DNA of 64,000 bases, taken from Nocardioides turkmenicus (lineage in GTDB: Bacteria; Actinomycetota; Actinomycetes; Propionibacteriales; Nocardioidaceae). Each line of letters starts with the position of its first letter. The stretch's first letter is position 1. Where the stretch lies: assembly GCF_011045035.1 (NCBI RefSeq), contig NZ_JAALAA010000003.1:248001-312000 (forward strand), in the 5' to 3' direction. Made by a program: the position numbers and the translations under genes. The notes under the pieces were generated by a model. The model saw only the letters and a program-made list of their open reading frames with translations. It ran no database searches and had not been told where the DNA came from. Below, piece after piece: positions 52,005 to 60,803 of the stretch.

Positions 52005-54628
52005 CTCCGCTGGAACGGGTCTCCTCGATCAAGGTCAAGCTCGGCCTCCTGGTCGCGGCAAGCGCGCTGGTGGCGGCGGTGGTCGCCTCCGTCGGGCGGA
52101 TCACCGGGGTCTCCCCGTGGATCTCGATCCCGGTCACGATCGGGATCGCGCTCGCGGTCACCCAGCTGCTCGCGGCCGGGATGACCTCGCCGCTGCGGCA
52201 GATGACGGTCGCGGCCCGCCGGATGGCCCGCGGCGACTACTCGGTCTCGGTGCCGGTCGGCGGGGCCGACGAGGTCGGCCAGCTCGGCCGCGCGTTCAAC
52301 ACGATGGCCAGCGACCTCGGCGCGGTCGACCGCCAGCGCCGGGATCTGGTGGCCAACGTCTCCCACGAGCTGCGTACGCCGCTGGCAGCTCTCACCGTCG
52401 TCCTGGAGAACCTGGTCGACGGCGTCGGGTCCGACCCCGCCGCGCTGCAGACCGCGCTCGGCCAGGCCGAGCGCCTGAGCCGGCTCGTCGAGGACCTGCT
52501 CGACCTGGCCCGTGTCGACGCCGGCAAGGCGCCGCTGAGCACCTCGTCGGTCGAGCTCCGCCCGCTGCTGGAGGCCTGCGTCGCGGAGGCACGGGTCAAC
52601 GGACGGCCGGTCACCTACGAGATCGACGTGCCGACCTCTCTGGTCGTCGAGGCCGACGCCGATCGGCTCAGTCAGCTCGTCGTCAACCTGCTCGACAACG
52701 CCTCCCGGCACAGTCCGCGTGACGGCGTGGTGGCCGTGCGCGCCGGGCTCGACGGCGAGCGCTACCACCTCGAGGTCCTCGACTCCGGGCCCGGTGTCCC
52801 GGTCGCCGACCGAAGCCGCGTCTTCGAGCCCTTCGGCACCCTGAGTGCCTCCGCCGAGGGAGGTGGGACCGGGCTCGGGCTCGCCATCGCCCGGTGGGTC
52901 ACCGACCTGCACGGCGGCTCCATCGCCTTCCTCGACCCGCTCCCCGGCACTGCCGGTGCCCGGGTGCGCGTCGACCTTCCGCTGCGGCCACCCGCACGCC
53001 CTGTCCCCCATCCGCTCACCGCGAGTCAGCTCACCCCCACCCACGAGGAGACCCAGATGCCCACCACTCCCCCGGCGGCCGAGCCCGCTCAGCCCGCCGA
53101 CCCGGCCGAGCCGGTCGCCACTCCCCCGACGGACCCCAAGGCCGCCTACGCCACCCCGTCGGTCCTCGACGACATCTTCGGCACCTACTGGCCCGACTCC
53201 GGGGTCACGGGCCAGTTCGGGCTCTTCATCGGCGCCGTGGTCGCCGGCCTGCTCGGCGGGCTGCTGATCCCCGACCGCAATGCCGGTCTCGGCACCGTCG
53301 TCGTGCTGCTGGCCGCCGGGGCGGTCGTGATGCTGGCGAGCGAGCGACGCCGCGGCTGGTTCCCGATCGTCTGCTACGTGCTGTTCGCGCTGCTCTCCTC
53401 GGTCGCGGTGTTCCGCGACGCCGAGTGGATCGTCGTGCTGTGCCTGCTGACGGCGATCGCGGTGATCCTCTGCGCCTCGACCGGAGCGAAGACGCTGCTC
53501 GGGATCGTGCTGACCGGGATCTCCTGGCCCTTGGCCGGTCTCCGCGGGATCCCGTGGCTGGGCCGCACGCTGACCAGCGTCTCCGGCCACGGTCACGGCG
53601 CGGCGGTCGCGCGTACCACCGTGCTCTCGCTGCTCGGGCTGGTGATCTTCGGGCTGCTGTTCACCACCGCCGACGCGGTGCTGGGCAGCTGGGTCGACCA
53701 GTTCGTGCCGGACGTACGTCCCGACACCTTCGCGGCTCGGATCTTCATGACCGTCTTCGTCTTCGGCGTGGTGATGGGCGCCGCCTACCTGGCCGTGAAC
53801 CCGCCCCGGATCGACCGCAGCGAGCGTACGTCCCAGCCCGTCGCCAACCGCTACGAGTGGCTGGCTCCGGTCGGCGTCGTCGTCGCCGTCTTCGCCGCCT
53901 TCCTCATCGCCCAGGCGACCGCGGTCTTCGGCGGCGAGGACTACCTCCGCGAGACGACCGGGCTGACGTACGCGGAATACGTCCACCAGGGCTTCGGCCA
54001 GCTCACCGTCGCGACCGCCCTGACCCTGCTGGTGATCTGGGCCGCGGCCCGCAAGGCGCCGACGGAGACGGTCGCCGACCGACTGTGGCTGCGGGTCGCG
54101 CTCGGGCTGTTGGCCGCCGAGGCGCTGGTCGTCGTCGGCTCGGCGCTGTATCGGATGCACCTCTACCAGGAGGCGTACGGCTTCACCCAGCTCCGGCTCC
54201 TCGTCGACGTCTTCGAGGCCTGGCTGGGAGTGCTGGTGATCGCCGGTCTGGTCGCCGCGGTCGCCGGCCGCGCGATCGGCGGCGGCCTCTGGCTCGGCAG
54301 GTTCGCGCTGATCAGCGGCGCCGTCGCCCTGCTCGGGATCGCCGCGATCAACCCGGACGCGTGGATCGCCGAACACAACGTCTCGCGCTACGAGGAGACC
54401 GGGAAGATCGACACCGACTTCCTCGCCGGGCTCAGCGACGATGCCGTGCCGGCCTTGGAGAAGCTCCCTGAGGACCTGCGCAGCTGTGTCCTGGGCACCA
54501 ACGACCGCGAGGGCGACTGGCTGGAGTGGAACCTCGGCCGCGAGCGCGCCGACGGCATGACGCCGACCTACCCCGCGACGACCGACTCGACGGCGGTGTG
54601 CCCCAGCGAGACTCGATACGTAGACTGA
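52001..54628 (+). CDS. Sensor histidine kinase fused in frame to a DUF4173-like multi-span membrane domain
   Basis: An 875-residue open frame. Residues 10-62 contain two membrane spans with almost no external loop. HAMP is about 55-110, the phospho-histidine is H122 in NVSHELRTPLAALTVV, the N box is QLVVNLLDNASRHS, and the G box GGGTGLGLAIARW. The kinase ends near 335. A Pro/Ala-rich linker follows, and from about 390 to 800 there are about ten membrane spans of the DUF4153/DUF4173 type (TTADAVLGSWVDQFV, NPDAWIAEHNVSRY). An internal in-frame ATG at 53057 (Met353) has GAGGAG 10 bases upstream, so the membrane part may also be made separately. Confidence 0.85.
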   Translation: MTPLERVSSIKVKLGLLVAASALVAAVVASVGRITGVSPWISIPVTIGIALAVTQLLAAGMTSPLRQMTVAARRMARGDYSVSVPVGGADEVGQLGRAFNTMASDLGAVDRQRRDLVANVSHELRTPLAALTVVLENLVDGVGSDPAALQTALGQAERLSRLVEDLLDLARVDAGKAPLSTSSVELRPLLEACVAEARVNGRPVTYEIDVPTSLVVEADADRLSQLVVNLLDNASRHSPRDGVVAVRAGLDGERYHLEVLDSGPGVPVADRSRVFEPFGTLSASAEGGGTGLGLAIARWVTDLHGGSIAFLDPLPGTAGARVRVDLPLRPPARPVPHPLTASQLTPTHEETQMPTTPPAAEPAQPADPAEPVATPPTDPKAAYATPSVLDDIFGTYWPDSGVTGQFGLFIGAVVAGLLGGLLIPDRNAGLGTVVVLLAAGAVVMLASERRRGWFPIVCYVLFALLSSVAVFRDAEWIVVLCLLTAIAVILCASTGAKTLLGIVLTGISWPLAGLRGIPWLGRTLTSVSGHGHGAAVARTTVLSLLGLVIFGLLFTTADAVLGSWVDQFVPDVRPDTFAARIFMTVFVFGVVMGAAYLAVNPPRIDRSERTSQPVANRYEWLAPVGVVVAVFAAFLIAQATAVFGGEDYLRETTGLTYAEYVHQGFGQLTVATALTLLVIWAAARKAPTETVADRLWLRVALGLLAAEALVVVGSALYRMHLYQEAYGFTQLRLLVDVFEAWLGVLVIAGLVAAVAGRAIGGGLWLGRFALISGAVALLGIAAINPDAWIAEHNVSRYEETGKIDTDFLAGLSDDAVPALEKLPEDLRSCVLGTNDREGDWLEWNLGRERADGMTPTYPATTDSTAVCPSETRYVD

Positions 54629-54634
54629 TTTCCC

Positions 54635-55009
54635 ATGAGCCAGAAGCCTGAGATCGACTTCGTCGACCCCACCCCTCCGACCGACCTCGTCATCAAGGAC
54701 ATCACCATCGGTGACGGCGAGGAGGCCACCGAGCGCGACCGCGTCTCGGTCCACTACGTCGGCGTAGCGCTGTCCACCGGCGAGGAGTTCGACGCCTCCT
54801 ACAACCGCGGCGAGCCGCTCGACTTCCGCGTCGGCATCGGCCAGGTCATCCAGGGCTGGGACCAGGGCATCCTGGGCATGAAGGTCGGCGGCCGCCGCCA
54901 GCTCGTCATCCCGCCCCACCTGGCCTACGGCGACCGCGGCGCCGGTGCCGTCATCAAGCCCGGCGAGACCCTGATCTTCGTCTGCGACCTGGTCAAGGTC
55001 GAGAAGTAA
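54635..55009 (+). CDS. FKBP-type peptidyl-prolyl isomerase
   Basis: A 124-residue cytoplasmic FKBP. VSVHYVGVALSTGEEFDASY, VIQGWDQGILGMKVGGRRQL and IPPHLAYGDRGAG are the standard blocks of the single-domain type. It assists protein folding. ATG 6 bp after the kinase stop, so it may share its transcript. Confidence 0.92.
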   Translation: MSQKPEIDFVDPTPPTDLVIKDITIGDGEEATERDRVSVHYVGVALSTGEEFDASYNRGEPLDFRVGIGQVIQGWDQGILGMKVGGRRQLVIPPHLAYGDRGAGAVIKPGETLIFVCDLVKVEK

Positions 55010-55012
55010 CCC

Positions 55013-55165
55013 CGCCGAGTCCGTAGAAACGGCCGCCGAGTCGGCAGTAATGCCGGCCGAGAAGGTAGTTGTGGGCGACGAAACTCGAGTTTCGTCGCCC
55101 ACAACTCACTTTTCGGCCTCCGAAACCACCGATTCGGCCCGCACGAACTACCGATTCGGCGGAGG
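55013..55165. repeat. Palindromic cluster with a perfect 40-bp palindrome (element D)
   Basis: AGTTGTGGGCGACGAAACTC (55067-55086) is followed directly by its exact complement (55087-55106). GGCCGAGAAGGT and CACTTTTCGGCC extend the symmetry imperfectly to 64 bp. Around it are GCCGAGTCGGC (55035), GCCGAGT (55015) and two copies of CCGATTCGGC. It fills the space between the converging FKBP and S4 genes. Confidence 0.85.
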
Positions 55166-55167
55166 AC

Positions 55168-55410
55168 TCACCAGGGGACGTCGAAGTCGGCCTCGTCGGA
55201 GACCCGGGCCGCCTGGCCGGCGTACTCCACGACGTCCCCGACGCGGAGCTGGCGGCCGCGGCGGAGCTCGACCTCACCGTTGACCTTCACCTCGCCGGCG
55301 GTGATCGCCGGGCGCGCCTCGGACCCGGTCTCGACCAGGTTGGCCAGCTTCAGGAACTGACCGAGGCGGATGACCTCGTCGGTGATGGGTACGTCGAAGG
55401 GCTCGCTCAT
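55168..55410 (-). CDS. S4-domain RNA-binding protein
   Basis: An 80-residue protein that is one S4 RNA-binding domain of the YbcJ/YaaA-like type: IRLGQFLKLANLVETGSEAR, AGEVKVNGEVELRRGRQLRVGDVVEY. It binds RNA, perhaps ribosomal. ATG at 55410 (MSEPFDV). It is bracketed by repeat elements D and E. Confidence 0.88.
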   Translation of the reverse strand: MSEPFDVPITDEVIRLGQFLKLANLVETGSEARPAITAGEVKVNGEVELRRGRQLRVGDVVEYAGQAARVSDEADFDVPW

Positions 55411-55427
55411 CCCCTCATCCTCCCCCG

Positions 55428-55546
55428 CCCGCCGAGGCGTCACAAAAATCGGCCGAGGCGTCGGCCCCGCAGGCCGAGACGTCGCTCGCGTCGGCCGACT
55501 CGGCAGGTGGTGACGGTTCGGCCGACGTACGTGACGCCTCGGCGGG
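55428..55546. repeat. Palindromic intergenic element (element E)
   Basis: CCCGCCGAGGCGTCAC (55428-55443) and GTGACGCCTCGGCGGG (55531-55546) are perfect 16-bp inverted arms. Inside are further motif copies: GGCCGAGGCGTCGGC, GGCCGAGACGTCG, GGCCGACTCGGC and GGCCGACGTACGTGAC. The right arm ends directly at the DUF445 stop codon. The outer arm is nearly the same as that of element B. Confidence 0.85.
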
Positions 55547-56824
55547 TCAGCTCACCAGGACGGCGATGGTGTGGATGATGACGCCGACGAGGCCGCCGAC
55601 GAGGGTGCCGTTGATGCGGATGAACTGCAGGTCGCGGCCGACGAAGAGCTCGATGCGGCGGGCGGCCTGCTTGCCGTCCCAGCGCTGGATGGTGTGGGTG
55701 ATGACAGTGGTGGCCTCCCGGCCGTAGCGCTTGACGACGTAGACGGCCACGTCGGAGGCGAGGTCGTCGTAGCGGCGCTGCAGGGTCTCGTCGAGGACGA
55801 CCTTCTGGGCGTAGCGGACGACCTCGTCCAGGGCGCGGCGGCGGACGACGCCCTCGGGGTCGCGCAGGGAGGTGGTGAGCGCGCGGCGCAGCGCGTCCCA
55901 GATGGAGATCGCGGTGTCGATGACGCCGGGGTGGTCGAGCACGCGCTCCTTGAGCCGCTCGGCGCGCTCCATGGTCGCGGGGTCGTGCTGCAGATTGTCC
56001 GCCAGGTCGGTCAGCATCGCGTCGAGAGCCTTGCGGGCACGGTGCTCGGGATCGTCGCGGATGTCGGCGATCCAGCGGACCAGCTCGACGTGGATGCGGG
56101 CTGTCACCGGCTCGCGCAGCACCTGCGGCGTCCACCATGGGGCCCGCTCGCCGAGCACCTCGGTGACGATCTCCTCGTTCTCCTCGAGCCAGCCGTGGAG
56201 CTCGACGAGCGCCAGGTCGACCAGCCCGTGGTGTACGCCGTCGTCCAGCGCCGCCTGCAAGGTGCCACCGATGAGCGGCGCGATCTGCTCCTCGCGCAGA
56301 CGGGGTACGAACCCGTCCTGGATGATCTCGACGATGTGCCGGTTGCTGATGCGGGACAGTCCGTCGGCGACCACGGTGGAGACCTCGTCGACGACACGCT
56401 TGGCGTTGGGCTCCTCGGAGAGCCACAGCGCGAGCCGCAGCGACGGCATCGCGACGCCCAGCCGCTCGCGGATGGTCTCCTCCTGCAGGAAGTTGTCCTG
56501 GACGAACTCCTCGAGGCTGGCGCCGAGCTCGTCCTTCCGCTTCGGGATCAGCGCGGTGTGCGGCACCGGCAGCCCGAGCGGGTGGCGGAACAGCGCCGTC
56601 ACCGCGAACCAGTCGGCCATCGCGCCGACCATGGACGCCTCGGCGCCGGCGTTCACGAACCCCCAGAACCCGTCCATGCCGAGGGTCAGCAGGTAGACGA
56701 TGGCGGCCACGACCAGGAGCCCGGTGGCGACGATGCGCATGCGACGCAGCGCCTGGCGGCGTACGACATCGGCCTCGGTCTCGACCATCAGGCCGCCGAT
56801 GCCGGCGCCCCCAGGAGAACTCAT
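55547..56824 (-). CDS. DUF445 family membrane-associated protein
   Basis: A 425-residue protein with two N-terminal membrane spans (IVATGLLVVAAIVYLLTLG and a following hydrophobic stretch) and GAMADWFAVTALFRHPLGLPVPHTALIP, the family signature. A long helical domain follows, and a membrane helix lies at the C-terminus (GLVGVIIHTIAVLVS). The function is unknown, but members are conserved envelope proteins. ATG at 56824. Confidence 0.85.
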   Translation of the reverse strand: MSSPGGAGIGGLMVETEADVVRRQALRRMRIVATGLLVVAAIVYLLTLGMDGFWGFVNAGAEASMVGAMADWFAVTALFRHPLGLPVPHTALIPKRKDELGASLEEFVQDNFLQEETIRERLGVAMPSLRLALWLSEEPNAKRVVDEVSTVVADGLSRISNRHIVEIIQDGFVPRLREEQIAPLIGGTLQAALDDGVHHGLVDLALVELHGWLEENEEIVTEVLGERAPWWTPQVLREPVTARIHVELVRWIADIRDDPEHRARKALDAMLTDLADNLQHDPATMERAERLKERVLDHPGVIDTAISIWDALRRALTTSLRDPEGVVRRRALDEVVRYAQKVVLDETLQRRYDDLASDVAVYVVKRYGREATTVITHTIQRWDGKQAARRIELFVGRDLQFIRINGTLVGGLVGVIIHTIAVLVS

Positions 56825-56975
56825 GGGCTCAATTGTGCCGGGTCACCCCACGCGGGGCGACTGCAACACGAGGACCGCAGTTTCTATAGGTTACTCACGG
56901 GTCGGCCCACAGGTGGGTTACAAAGCGCCCAAGCGCGTCACCGAACCCTTCCCCTGTTCGTTGGAGTCGGCGAGA

Positions 56976-56993
56976 GTGCCTCGGGGGAGGCAC
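56976..56993 (+). promoter_or_regulatory. 5' leader hairpin of the gene at 57014
   Basis: GTGCCTC-GGGG-GAGGCAC is a perfect 7-bp stem with a GGGG loop, ending 20 bases before the ATG and partly preceding the ribosome site GAGGAG. It could modulate translation or stabilise the leader. Confidence 0.45.
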
Positions 56994-57013
56994 ACGTCCC
57001 ACCGAGGAGATAC

Positions 57014-57373
57014 ATGTCGTCGCACAACGCGGACGGTGTGGGGTCGCATCTGTTCGACTCGTCGAGGAGCGCTATGTCGTTGACCACCGCCGCCAAGGTG
57101 GAGGTTCTCAGCGTCCTCGTCCGCGCCGGCCGGGAGGCCCGCGCCCCACTCACCCCGCACGACTGCAACACCGTGGTCGAGACCAGCGCCCACCTCGCCG
57201 AGATCGCGCCCACCCTTCCCGAGGAGACGCCCGGCGACCGCGCCCGTGCGACCCGCTCCGCGATGGAGCTGTTCCTCTCGGTCGACTGCCCCCAGCTCGC
57301 GCTCGAACTCCGTGAGGAGCTCGCCCGGGCCGTCGAGCACGTGGTCGTACGTCATCCGGCCACCGCCGCGTAG
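57014..57373 (+). CDS. Hypothetical helical protein
   Basis: A 119-residue protein, mostly helical (KVEVLSVLVRAGREARAPL and ALELREELARAVEHVVV). No known domain recognised. GAGGAG 5 bases before the ATG supports this start; an internal ATG at residue 21 is an alternative. Flanked 5' by a leader hairpin and 3' by a strong terminator, so it is a unit of its own. Confidence 0.6.
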   Translation: MSSHNADGVGSHLFDSSRSAMSLTTAAKVEVLSVLVRAGREARAPLTPHDCNTVVETSAHLAEIAPTLPEETPGDRARATRSAMELFLSVDCPQLALELREELARAVEHVVVRHPATAA

Positions 57374-57413
57374 AGCGAGAGACTTTTCAGGCACCACCTC
57401 CTTCCAGTCAAAA

Positions 57414-57446
57414 ATGCCGTCGCGGCCCCACGGGCCGCGGCGGCAT
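57414..57446 (+). terminator. Terminator after the hypothetical gene at 57014
   Basis: ATGCCGTCGCGGCCC (57414-57428) pairs with GGGCCGCGGCGGCAT (57432-57446), 15 pairs with one G-U. A GCTTCTATT follows. It separates this gene from the pyrimidine cluster. Confidence 0.75.
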
Positions 57447-57472
57447 GCTTCTATTGAGGGGGAGGTAGTCGC

Positions 57473-58321
57473 ATGACCATCGTCAGAGCCGCAATCAGCC
57501 AGACCACCTGGACCGGGGACAAGGCCTCCATGCTGGACAAGCACGAGGGCTTCGCGCGTGACGCCGCCGCTCAGGGCGCCCAGGTGATCTGCTTCCAGGA
57601 GCTCTTCTACGGGCCCTACTTCGGGATCACCCAGGACAAGAAGTACTACCGCTACGCCGAGCCTGCCGACGGCCCGATCGTGCAGCGCTTCGCGAGTCTG
57701 GCCAAGGAGCTGGGCATCGTGATGGTGCTGCCGATCTACGAGGAGGCCGACACCGGGATCTACTACAACACGGCCGTGCTCGTCGACGCCGACGGCACGA
57801 TCCTCGGCAAGTACCGGAAGAACCATCTGCCGCACGTGGAGAAGTTCTGGGAGAAGTTCTACTTCCGCCCCGGCAACCTCGGCTACCCGGTCTTCGAGTC
57901 CGCGGTCGGCAAGGTGGGGATGTACATCTGCTACGACCGCCACTTCCCCGAGGGCTGGCGCGAGCTCGGCCTCAACGGGGCCCACATGGTCTTCAACCCC
58001 AACGCCACCAAGCCCGGCCTCTCCAACCGGCTGTGGGAGATCGAGCAGCCCGCCGCCGCGGTCGCCAACGGCTACTTCGTGCTCGCGCCCAACCGGGTCG
58101 GCCTCGAGGACAACGAGTACGGCCCGGAGGCGGTCAACTTCTACGGGATGTCGCAGATCGTCGACCCCCGCGGCAACTACGTCGGCGAGCTCGGCTCGGG
58201 CGACAAGGAGGAGCTGCTCGTACGCGACCTGGACATGAACATGGTCCAGGAGATGCGCGACGACTGGCAGTTCTACCGCGACCGGCGCCCCGACTCGTAC
58301 GTCGCCATCCCCCGGCCCTGA
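57473..58321 (+). CDS. Beta-ureidopropionase-type nitrilase-superfamily hydrolase
   Basis: A 282-residue carbon-nitrogen hydrolase with the Glu-Lys-Cys triad: E43 (ICFQELFYG), K116 (LGKYRKNHLP) and C153 (MYICYDRHFPE). The context (dihydropyrimidinase next, 10 bp away) and sequence suggest it converts N-carbamoyl-beta-alanine to beta-alanine, CO2 and ammonia. It could also hydrolyse N-carbamoyl-amino acids. ATG after a GGGGGAGG ribosome site. Confidence 0.88.
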   Translation: MTIVRAAISQTTWTGDKASMLDKHEGFARDAAAQGAQVICFQELFYGPYFGITQDKKYYRYAEPADGPIVQRFASLAKELGIVMVLPIYEEADTGIYYNTAVLVDADGTILGKYRKNHLPHVEKFWEKFYFRPGNLGYPVFESAVGKVGMYICYDRHFPEGWRELGLNGAHMVFNPNATKPGLSNRLWEIEQPAAAVANGYFVLAPNRVGLEDNEYGPEAVNFYGMSQIVDPRGNYVGELGSGDKEELLVRDLDMNMVQEMRDDWQFYRDRRPDSYVAIPRP

Positions 58322-58331
58322 GGAGGCCCGC

Positions 58332-59765
58332 ATGACCACCACGCTCATCACGGGCGGCACGGTCGTCTCCGCGACCGGGCGCACCCAGGCCGACGTGCTG
58401 GTGGACGGCGAGAGGATCGTCGCCCTCATCGCCCCCGGCGCCAGCCCGTTCGGCACGATCGAGGCAGATGTGACGATCGACGCGACCGGGAAGTACGTCA
58501 TCCCGGGCGGCGTCGACGCCCACACTCACATGCAGCTGCCGTTCGGCGGCACCAACGCCTCCGACACCTTCGAGACCGGCACCCGGGCCGCGGCCTGGGG
58601 CGGCACCACGACGATCATCGACTTCGCGGTGCAGCGCTACGGCGAACGCGTCCAGGACGGGCTGGCGCACTGGCACGAGCTGGCCGCCGGCAACTGCGCG
58701 ATCGACTACGGGTTCCACCAGATCGTCGGCGGCGTCGACGACGACGCGCTCAAGGCGATGGACACGCTCGTGGACGAGGGGATCACCTCCTACAAGCTGT
58801 TCATGGCCTACCCGGGCGTCTTCTACTCCGACGATGCCCAGGTGCTGCGGGCGATGCAGAAGGCGACCGACCACGGGCTGCTGACCATGATGCACGCCGA
58901 GAACGGCCCCGCGATCGACGTGCTCGCCGCGCAGCTGGCCGAGTCGGGCAAGACGAGCCCCTACTACCACGGCATCGCGCGTGCCTGGCAGATGGAGGAG
59001 GAGGCCACCCACCGCGCCATCATGCTCGCCGACGTGACCGGGGCGCCGCTCTACGTGGTGCACGTCAGCGCCAAGCAGGCCGTCGAGCAGCTGGCGGCGG
59101 CCCGTGACAAGGGCAAGAACGTGTTCGGCGAGACCTGTCCGCAGTATCTCTACCTCTCCCTCGAGGAGCAGCTCGGCGCGTCCTCGGAGGAGTGGGGCGA
59201 CTTCGAGGGCGCCAAGTGGGTCTGCTCGACGCCGCTACGCTCGCGCGCCGAGGGGCACCAGGACGCGATGTGGCAGGCGCTGCGCACCAACGACCTGCAG
59301 ATGGTCTCCACCGACCACTGCCCCTTCTGCATGAAGGAGCAGAAGGAGCTCGGCAAGGACGACTTCCGGGCGATCCCCAACGGCATCGGCTCGATCGAGC
59401 ACCGCGTCGACCTGCTCTACCAGGGCGTGGTGACCGGGCAGATCACCCTGGAGCGCTGGGTCGAGCTGATCGCGACCACGCCGGCGCGGATGTTCGGTCT
59501 CTACGGCCGCAAGGGCGTCATCGCGCCGGGCGCCGACGCCGACATCGTCGTCTACGACCCGGCCGGTCACACCTCGATCGGGGTCGGCGAAGGCCGCACC
59601 CACCACATGAACATGGACCACTCCGCGTGGGAGGGCTACGAGATCGACGGCCACGTCGACGTGGTGCTCTCCCGCGGGTCGGTGGTCGTCGCCGACGGCG
59701 AGTTCCGGGGCACCAAGGGCCACGGCAGCTATCTGAAGCGCGACCTGTCGCAGTACCTGGTGTGA
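58332..59765 (+). CDS. hydA: Dihydropyrimidinase / hydantoinase
   Basis: A 477-residue amidohydrolase. The metal sites are GVDAHTHMQLPFGG (HxH), the carboxylated lysine in TSYKLFMAYPG, HAENG, VHVSA and the aspartate in STDHCPF. It opens dihydrouracil or hydantoin rings to N-carbamoyl-amino acids. GGAGG precedes the ATG. It sits second in the cluster between the ureidopropionase and the F420-type oxidoreductase. Confidence 0.92.
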   Translation: MTTTLITGGTVVSATGRTQADVLVDGERIVALIAPGASPFGTIEADVTIDATGKYVIPGGVDAHTHMQLPFGGTNASDTFETGTRAAAWGGTTTIIDFAVQRYGERVQDGLAHWHELAAGNCAIDYGFHQIVGGVDDDALKAMDTLVDEGITSYKLFMAYPGVFYSDDAQVLRAMQKATDHGLLTMMHAENGPAIDVLAAQLAESGKTSPYYHGIARAWQMEEEATHRAIMLADVTGAPLYVVHVSAKQAVEQLAAARDKGKNVFGETCPQYLYLSLEEQLGASSEEWGDFEGAKWVCSTPLRSRAEGHQDAMWQALRTNDLQMVSTDHCPFCMKEQKELGKDDFRAIPNGIGSIEHRVDLLYQGVVTGQITLERWVELIATTPARMFGLYGRKGVIAPGADADIVVYDPAGHTSIGVGEGRTHHMNMDHSAWEGYEIDGHVDVVLSRGSVVVADGEFRGTKGHGSYLKRDLSQYLV

Positions 59766-59769
59766 CGCC

Positions 59770-60795
59770 ATGGACTTCGGTGTCGTCCTCCAGACCAACC
59801 CGCCCGCCTGGCGGGTCGTCTCGCTGGCGAAGCAGGCCGAGGCGTACGGCTTCGACTACGTGTGGACCTTCGACAGCCACCTGCTGTGGATGGAGCCGTA
59901 CGTCATCTACAGCCAGATCCTCGCCGAGACCCGCACGATCAAGGTCGGTCCGTTCGTCACCAATCCGGCGACCCGCGACTGGACGGTGACCGCGTCGGTC
60001 TTCGCGACGCTCAACGAGATGTACGGCAACCGCACCGTGTGCGGCATGGGCCGCGGCGACTCGGCGGTGCGGGTGCTCAACGGGAAGCCCTCGACGATCC
60101 GGGAGATGCGCGAGGCGACGCAGGTCATCCGGGAGCTGGCCAACCGGCGCACGGTCGAGGTCAACGGCACCACGCTGCAGTTCCCGTGGGCCAAGCGCTC
60201 CGAGCTGGAGGTGTGGATCGCCGCCTACGGTCCGCTCGCACTGAAGGCGGCCGGCGAGGTCGGCGACGGGTTCATCCTGCAGCTCGCCGACCCCGACATC
60301 ACCGAGTGGATGATCGGGGCGGTCAAGAAGGCGGCCACCGACGCCGGCCGCGACCCGGAGTCGCTGACGTTCTGCGTGGCCGCCCCGGCGTACGTCACCG
60401 ACGGGTCGCCCGAGGCACTCGTCCACGCCCGGGAGCAGTGCCGGTGGTTCGGCGGGATGGTGGGCAACCACGTCGCCGACATCGTGGCCAAGTACGGCAG
60501 CGGTGCCGTCCCGCAGGCGCTCACCGCCTACATCGCCGGCCGCGAGGGCTACGACTACAACGAGCACGGACGAGCCGAGAACACCCACACCCGGTTCGTG
60601 CCCGACGAGATCGTCGACCGGTTCTGCCTCCTCGGCTCGGTCGAGGAGCAGGTCGCCAAGCTCGAGCAGCTCAAGAGCCTCGGGGTCGACCAGTTCGCCG
60701 TCTACCTGCAGCACGACGCGATGGACCAGACCCTGGCGGCGTACGGAGATCTGGTGGTCCCGCGAGTGAACCGGCCGGTGACCGCGAAGGCATGA
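59770..60795 (+). CDS. F420-dependent LLM-class oxidoreductase (TIGR03842 type)
   Basis: A 341-residue luciferase-like (LLM) protein with a TIM barrel. FDYVWTFDSHLLWMEPYVIYS and GPFVTNPATRDWTVTASVFATL, with CGMGRGDSAVRVLN, match the actinobacterial TIGR03842 subfamily of F420-type enzymes, which is often found beside dihydropyrimidinase genes. It starts 4 bp after hydA. The likely job is to make or consume dihydropyrimidines with F420, but this is inference. No other pyrimidine reductase is present. Confidence 0.85.
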   Translation: MDFGVVLQTNPPAWRVVSLAKQAEAYGFDYVWTFDSHLLWMEPYVIYSQILAETRTIKVGPFVTNPATRDWTVTASVFATLNEMYGNRTVCGMGRGDSAVRVLNGKPSTIREMREATQVIRELANRRTVEVNGTTLQFPWAKRSELEVWIAAYGPLALKAAGEVGDGFILQLADPDITEWMIGAVKKAATDAGRDPESLTFCVAAPAYVTDGSPEALVHAREQCRWFGGMVGNHVADIVAKYGSGAVPQALTAYIAGREGYDYNEHGRAENTHTRFVPDEIVDRFCLLGSVEEQVAKLEQLKSLGVDQFAVYLQHDAMDQTLAAYGDLVVPRVNRPVTAKA

Positions 60796-60803
60796 GCGCG
60801 CGA

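Noticed and set aside
51980..55102. A 1040-codon antisense frame across the kinase fusion and FKBP
   Set aside because: No domain, no ribosome site, and complementary to clear genes.
19202..55546. Repeat elements A-E as a CRISPR array
   Set aside because: The repeats are far apart, unevenly spaced, of differing length and palindromic; no cas genes are present.
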